Source: Labia minor (lineage: Eukaryota; Arthropoda; Insecta; Dermaptera; Spongiphoridae). Taken from it: a stretch of DNA of 64,000 nt. Within the stretch, counting starts at the first letter, position 1, and the number at the start of each line of letters is the position of its first letter. The notes under the pieces were generated by a model. It saw only the letters and a list, made by a program, of their open reading frames with translations, ran no database searches and was not told where the DNA came from. The DNA lies in contig OY720344.1 in NCBI GenBank assembly GCA_963082975.1, forward strand, positions 4,637,580 to 4,701,579, read 5' to 3'. Shown one piece after another: positions 59,330-64,000 of this stretch. Both the position numbers and the translations under genes were made by a program.

Positions 59330-59479
59330 GGACAAAATAAAAATTGGCACCCTTTACACAATACAAATTATCTTTTAAATAATGAATGTAACAAAATATT
59401 TTATTTTTAAATCGGCGCCCCTCAAAATTTGGCGCCCCGTCCAGTCGCCTGGGCTTGCCCGCCCCTTTATCCGGTGCTG
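59330..59479. mobile_element. hAT-type right terminus
   Basis: The reverse complement of 59404-59479 begins CAGCACCGGATAAAGGGGCG and continues into GGCAAGCCCAGGCG and GGGGCGCC repeats, typical of one hAT end. The left end is not convincing, so the span is approximate and no duplication was confirmed. Confidence 0.45.
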
Positions 59480-59487
59480 TTAGTAGA

Positions 59488-61060
59488 TATATAATTGATT
59501 GTCAAATATAAAATGCCTTGAATAACTATTGATGCATATCTTGTTATAAATATACCGTTGATGTTATTTGATTTTCTTCCTCTTTTGAAAGATAGAGTGA
59601 AAGAAGATTTTTTTTTTTCAAGATTTTATTACAACAAAAATTACAAAAATTTAAATATTTAATGAATTTTATTGCAGGTACTAGTTTTCAACTGAATTGT
59701 TGAATTGTTTTAAATTATGGCATTCTTATGTGTTTTTTTATTTTTTGCTGTCAAAATTTGAAATTATTGTGTTTTTTTTTATATTAAGTTTAATCAGAGT
59801 GAATTGATTATATCTTTTCTTTTCCTTCTACTCTCTTTTTTGTTTTATTTTTGTGTTTTGTTTATTTATAGGTATATTTCAAAAGTTTCTAGTATGTGTT
59901 CAACCTAATTCTCTTTTATTCTCTTAATGTTACTTATTTATTTAACAACGACTATTGAATTTTTCTTGTTTCTTGTTTTCAAGTTTTTCATGTATAAATA
60001 TATGTAATTGCAATCATTGCAGTTATAATTTTGTGGTAAACTTTAATGTTTGTTAATTTACTTTTGTTGTTTATTTTATGATTAATTTGCTTAAAATACT
60101 GATAGTAAAATTATTACATTGTTTAAATAGTGTTTTTCCATTCTATATTTATAGGATAAAATATTTGAATAAAATTTTCACAATAAAAATTCTGATATAT
60201 TTGTTCAATTTGTTAACAAAAATAACAATAATAAATAATAAATAATTATTTAAAAGTATTTAAAATATAATAATTAAATACTAAAATTGGATATATAAAT
60301 GTAAAAATGTATATAATTAATAAATAAGATGATGATTAATTTTAATAATTTGAATATAAAATATTTTTTTTAATAATAATCTCTCTATTTATCTCATTTC
60401 CTTTAATTTTTAACATTCATTCTACACTGACAAATTAGTTCAAAAATGATATCAAAAAATTGAATTAAACCAAATATCAAATTTTATAATATGAATGTGT
60501 ACAGAAAAAGTAATAAATACATTAACTGCTTAATTCTACAACTGATGCAATTTGTCAGTTCAAAATAATATACTTATATAAATTTGTTATCTTCAAAATT
60601 AGAAACAAGAATATAAAAATATTATTACAATTATAAATATAAAATATAAAATTTACGAACTTATTATATTGATACAATATTGCAACCTGGCTTATGCATG
60701 AAATTTATAGATAGTAGTTGATGAGTAATTGACACTGACTTTAATTAGTTCTTCAACCAAATAAACAAATAAATAAATGGTATTTAATTAATTAATTCTT
60801 TGACCAAATAAATATTGCGAGTTTTGCTAATTTTAACTGACTAGTACGAGTAAATTTGAAAAAGTACAGCCATCCACTCATAATGTATCTTTTCTTCCCT
60901 GCCTGAACATTTCGAGAGTCTGCTACATTTTTCCATTGCTAATATTGTTGCAGCAGTTTCTGAAACATTAGTAATGACTCCAAGAAACAAAGCTTTCTCG
61001 TAGTAGAACGCAACTTACTGTCCGATTTTTCTCTCTACAGCAGCCCCCCCCCCCCCAAAT
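59488..61060. other. AT-rich non-coding
   Basis: No supported feature. 60860-61060 is less AT-rich, with a poly-C run at about 61044-61057, and may be part of an older transposon. Confidence 0.4.
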
Positions 61061-61069
61061 CGTTAGAAA

Positions 61070-61170
61070 TGTCTGAAACAACACACACAAGCCCGATTTA
61101 TTTTCAATTAGTTACTGTCTGCACTCGCATAGTGGCGCCAAAAACTTTGTTTCAGCAAAGACAATAGAGT
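61070..61170 (-). repeat. Repeat E, copy 2
   Basis: Reverse complement of 17184-17275: CTGAAACAAAGTTTTTGGCG, then AGTAACTAATTGAAAATAAA and CGGGCTTGTGTG. The two copies differ at several positions. Confidence 0.55.
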
Positions 61171-61589
61171 TTACTAGTCTGTTGGATGGTCTGTGCTCTA
61201 CAGCATAGATTCTTAAACTTATGTACTCCACGGACCCCCACTTGAAAAAATTTTTTTTGACGGACCCCCATCACAACTTTAGGTACTTTACGTCATTTTA
61301 TTAATTAATTTCTGGCTTACGATCTCATAAGGACAAGGATATATGATGAATATTTCTAACAGTGATTGGTGAATAACGATTTTTTTGCATATTGTAGAAC
61401 ACATTTTATTAGAAATTATAATATTGAAGAAAGAAAATACAAACATTGTCATAGCAACAAATCTCACAAATTATAATGGGTACTTACATTAAATTCATAT
61501 AAATATTTTATAATTTTTTTCAGAAAATATTAAATAAGAAATATTTTAAAAAATAACTGCATCTATCTCATTAAATATAACTTACATAT

Positions 61590-63449
61590 TTAATGAGATG
61601 TATGCAGTTGTTTTCTTGAAACAAGAATCTCAATATCTGGCTTAATATTGGAAACTTTTAATCTAAGATCCGGCTCTACATTTAATTTGTTTCTATATTT
61701 AGACTTAATATAAAATAGTACCGAAAAAGCTTGTTCGCATAAATATGTTGTGCAGAATGGAATCAAGTGTTGAAGTGCTTTATTTGCAAGCGCAGGATAA
61801 TCTGACCTGAGAAGTAACCAAAAGTTGCTCAATTCAGTTTTGTTAAATTTTAGTTTATAAGTTGTATCACATGATAATTCCACGAGAATATCTTGTTCAG
61901 GTGCAGATAAATGTTTAGTATTTGTAATTTCCATATTAAATGGATCTCTGATCCAGTTATTGCAAGGATCAGGAGTAGAAAAATACTTCCTGAAGTTGCT
62001 TTTCAAAGTAATTAAATGTTCAACAAATAATTGACGCGTTTGATTAAGCAATTTTTCACTGGAGCTTTCTATGAAATCATTGAGAGTTGGAAAAGACTCA
62101 TATACACCGTTCTGGATGCGTTTCGACCACAAGTCGATTTTTTTAATCATTGCTTCTATTTTATCTTCAACTTTAAATATATTTACAACAGTACCTTGCA
62201 GGCTCAAATTAAGTTCGTTCAATTTTGTAAAAATATCAGTCAAGTAAGCCACCTTAGCTAACCAGATAAAATCATTGAAACATTCGGTCAGTTCAAAATG
62301 CGCATCTATTAAAAACAATCGTATTTCATCTCGAAGCTCAAAAAGGCGAATGAGTACTTTCCCGCGGGACAACCAACGTACATCTGTATGTAATAATAAA
62401 TGTGTATGTTGACTACCCATTTCCTCACACAAAATTTTAAAAACTCTGGAATTAAGTGGACGAGCCTTAATGAAATTGACAATTTTAACTACTTCGTCTA
62501 ATGTTCTTTTCAAATCTGGTGACATATTTTTGGCTGCTAATGATTCTCTGTGAATGCAGCAATGATTCCAAACAACCTGAGGCGCAACATTTTTAATAAG
62601 AGCAATCAATCCAGTTCTTGTACCTGACATTGCACGAGCACCATCAGTGCAAATTCCAACACATTTTGGCCACTCTATTTCATTTTCGGTTATAAAATTA
62701 TTCAAACTGTTAAATATGTCATTAGCTGTCGTTCGTGAAGGTAGTGAATCACAAAACAATACATCTTCTTGTATTTGATTTTCAAACTCATATCTAATGA
62801 AAGCTAACAAATTGGCATTATTAGTGACATCAGTACTTTCATCCAATTGTAATGAGTAATAGTGACTTTTGCGCACTCTCGATATTAATTCTTCTTTTAT
62901 ATTACATGACATGTCTTCAATCCTATTCTTAACCGTATCATTTGATAATGAAATCAAATTTATATCGTTTGCTGCTTTAGTTCCTAACATTATATTTGTA
63001 ATTACTTTTGTAGCAGGAAGAATTAATTGCTCTGCTATATTATGCGGCTTTCCTGCTTTAGCAATAAGTAGAGCTACTTCATATGATGCCATTACTGCTT
63101 TCTTACTCATACCACCAGATCCCGTCTTTACCATCAATTTCTGACTTGAATTAAGTTCTTCTTTTTTCATTTTAAAAAATTCGATAGACTTACTAACATG
63201 CTCGCTGTGCTTTGTTTGTAAATGACGTCTGAGATTAGCAGGTTTCATACTTTCATTGGATAAACTTTCCTGACATAGAACGCAGACTGGTCTTTCCACA
63301 TCATTGTTGCAAATATAAGTAAATCCAAATGATAAATAATCATCCGAATATTTTCTAGTTTTGCGTTTCTTGGTAGAGTTTGCTGTTGATGCCTCATCAT
63401 CTGATTCTTTCCGTTTCTGTGTTGAACCAGTTTGTAGCCAACGATCCAT
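61590..63449 (-). CDS. hAT-family transposase, BED zinc finger type (ZBED5/SCAND3-like), intact
   Basis: An uninterrupted 619-codon frame. The N-terminus MDRWLQTG followed by a KKRKTRK basic stretch and YLSFGFT is the usual start of this family. A BED-type zinc finger uses C56-x2-C59 and H76-x4-H81. The RNase H-like transposase core follows: D203 (QLDESTDV), D269 (CTDGARAMSG), C297-x2-H300, then HTDVRWLSRG (about 354-363) and ELRDEIRLF. The C-terminal dimerisation region contains E572 in YLCEQAFS and ends LRLKVSNIKPDIEIL...LHTSH. All three acidic catalytic residues are present. It acts on element ends in the nucleus. Length and domain order are complete for the family. It may be an active autonomous copy or a recently domesticated one; a hAT terminus 0.39 kb downstream favours the former. 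Confidence 0.93.
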   Translation of the reverse strand: MDRWLQTGSTQKRKESDDEASTANSTKKRKTRKYSDDYLSFGFTYICNNDVERPVCVLCQESLSNESMKPANLRRHLQTKHSEHVSKSIEFFKMKKEELNSSQKLMVKTGSGGMSKKAVMASYEVALLIAKAGKPHNIAEQLILPATKVITNIMLGTKAANDINLISLSNDTVKNRIEDMSCNIKEELISRVRKSHYYSLQLDESTDVTNNANLLAFIRYEFENQIQEDVLFCDSLPSRTTANDIFNSLNNFITENEIEWPKCVGICTDGARAMSGTRTGLIALIKNVAPQVVWNHCCIHRESLAAKNMSPDLKRTLDEVVKIVNFIKARPLNSRVFKILCEEMGSQHTHLLLHTDVRWLSRGKVLIRLFELRDEIRLFLIDAHFELTECFNDFIWLAKVAYLTDIFTKLNELNLSLQGTVVNIFKVEDKIEAMIKKIDLWSKRIQNGVYESFPTLNDFIESSSEKLLNQTRQLFVEHLITLKSNFRKYFSTPDPCNNWIRDPFNMEITNTKHLSAPEQDILVELSCDTTYKLKFNKTELSNFWLLLRSDYPALANKALQHLIPFCTTYLCEQAFSVLFYIKSKYRNKLNVEPDLRLKVSNIKPDIEILVSRKQLHTSH

Positions 63450-63478
63450 TTTATGGAGTAATTTATTAACATTGAACT

Positions 63479-63750
63479 ACAATAATATAAATATAATATA
63501 AATATAATATAAATATAACGAATTATTATTTACTAGCTATGTTTTAATATGATTTTAAATGAATGTTTTAATATCATTTTAAATGAATGTTTTAAATCAT
63601 TTTAATAAATGTTTTAAATCATTTTAAATAAATGATTTAATATCATTTTAAATGAATATTAATTTATATAATAAATATATTTCGTAATTTGATTCTAAAA
63701 TATTATTAATTTCGTAATTTGATTCTAAAATATTATTAAAATAAATATTT
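63479..63750. repeat. Subterminal tandem repeats 5' of the hAT transposase
   Basis: AATATAAAT units at 63479-63520; about six imperfect copies of a 20-25-bp unit around TTTTAAATGAATGTTTTAAT at 63538-63655; and two copies of a 30-bp unit starting TTTCGTAATTTGATTCTAAA at 63680-63739. Such repeats near hAT ends often bind transposase; here that role is only inferred. Confidence 0.6.
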
Positions 63751-64000
63751 TTTATTCATAAAACTAACTTATACTTACTCTCAAAAACAGCCTTTCTGGG
63801 AAATTGCAAAATGTGTTTAGTGTTTTTATAAAATAATGATCATGCAAATTACACTAAAAATTAAAAAAAATTATTAGCTATAATAAACTATTATTAGCTA
63901 TAATTTAATTATAATTAATTAAATTAATAAAAATAATTTAAAGATACAACTCGTTGAGAAATGAACTTATAATTAACATTAATAAAAATAATTTAAAGAT

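Larger units (their letters stand above)
61201..64000 (-). mobile_element. hAT element with intact transposase, running off the right edge
   Basis: 61201 starts CAGCATAGATTCTTAAACTT and continues with CTCCACGGACCCCC, repeated as ACGGACCCCC near 61260: a common hAT terminus. The element encodes its transposase on the minus strand, so this is its 3' end. The adjoining 8 bp (GTGCTCTA, 61193-61200) would be the target duplication, but no second copy or second terminus appears before 64000. The 5' part therefore lies beyond the window or is lost. Confidence 0.7.

Noticed and set aside
1..64000. CRISPR arrays, bacterial operons, rRNA genes, viral insertions
   Set aside because: No spaced direct repeats, Shine-Dalgarno-linked genes, conserved rRNA segments or viral genes were seen; content is that of an insect nuclear genome.

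Overview
The window reads as nuclear DNA of a very A+T-rich arthropod, most likely an insect. The support is spliced genes with GT-AG introns and tiny exons, a TATA plus arthropod-type initiator pair, decayed LINE, mariner and hAT copies, a tRNA-derived SINE family and dense (TA)n/(GA)n microsatellites. I cannot place it more finely. A plant-feeding or galling hemipteran (suggested by a micro-exon gene resembling aphid bicycle genes) and an AT-rich parasitoid wasp are both compatible. No bacterial, viral or organellar genes were seen.

Host genes. Three spliced plus-strand genes can be reconstructed by hand. At 2.6-5.2 kb and 8.0-13.1 kb lie two tandem paralogues. Each has a signal-peptide exon, a 36-nt exon, a variable set of phase-0 exons of 75, 72 or 54 nt encoding short coiled-coil-like units, and one large final exon with about five ankyrin repeats. 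The second paralogue has three more unit exons than the first. At 51.6-56.9 kb is the 3' part of an unrelated gene of 12 recognised exons (26-116 nt) in mixed phases. These join into one open frame of 203 residues with four cysteines, two of them in Tyr-Cys pairs. Its 5' end was not found.

Mobile DNA. Most other recognisable sequence is transposon-derived and often nested: an R1-like LINE tail at the left edge; a repeat superfamily with perfect short terminal inverted repeats (types A and B, several copies); six copies of a tRNA-derived SINE that ends in oligo-T; mariner relics; an R4/Dong-like LINE in an intron of the third gene; a solo LTR inside a type-B repeat; and a series of non-autonomous hAT elements with 8-bp target duplications. 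The right end (61.2-64.0 kb) carries a hAT element with an intact 619-codon transposase on the minus strand.

Structures of note. An almost perfect 208-bp inverted repeat (one mismatch) lies in intron 2 of the second ankyrin gene, and a smaller 178-bp palindrome lies in an intron of the first. The long stretches between 14-51 kb and 57-61 kb are AT-rich non-coding DNA with microsatellites and repeat fragments; no further gene could be supported there.
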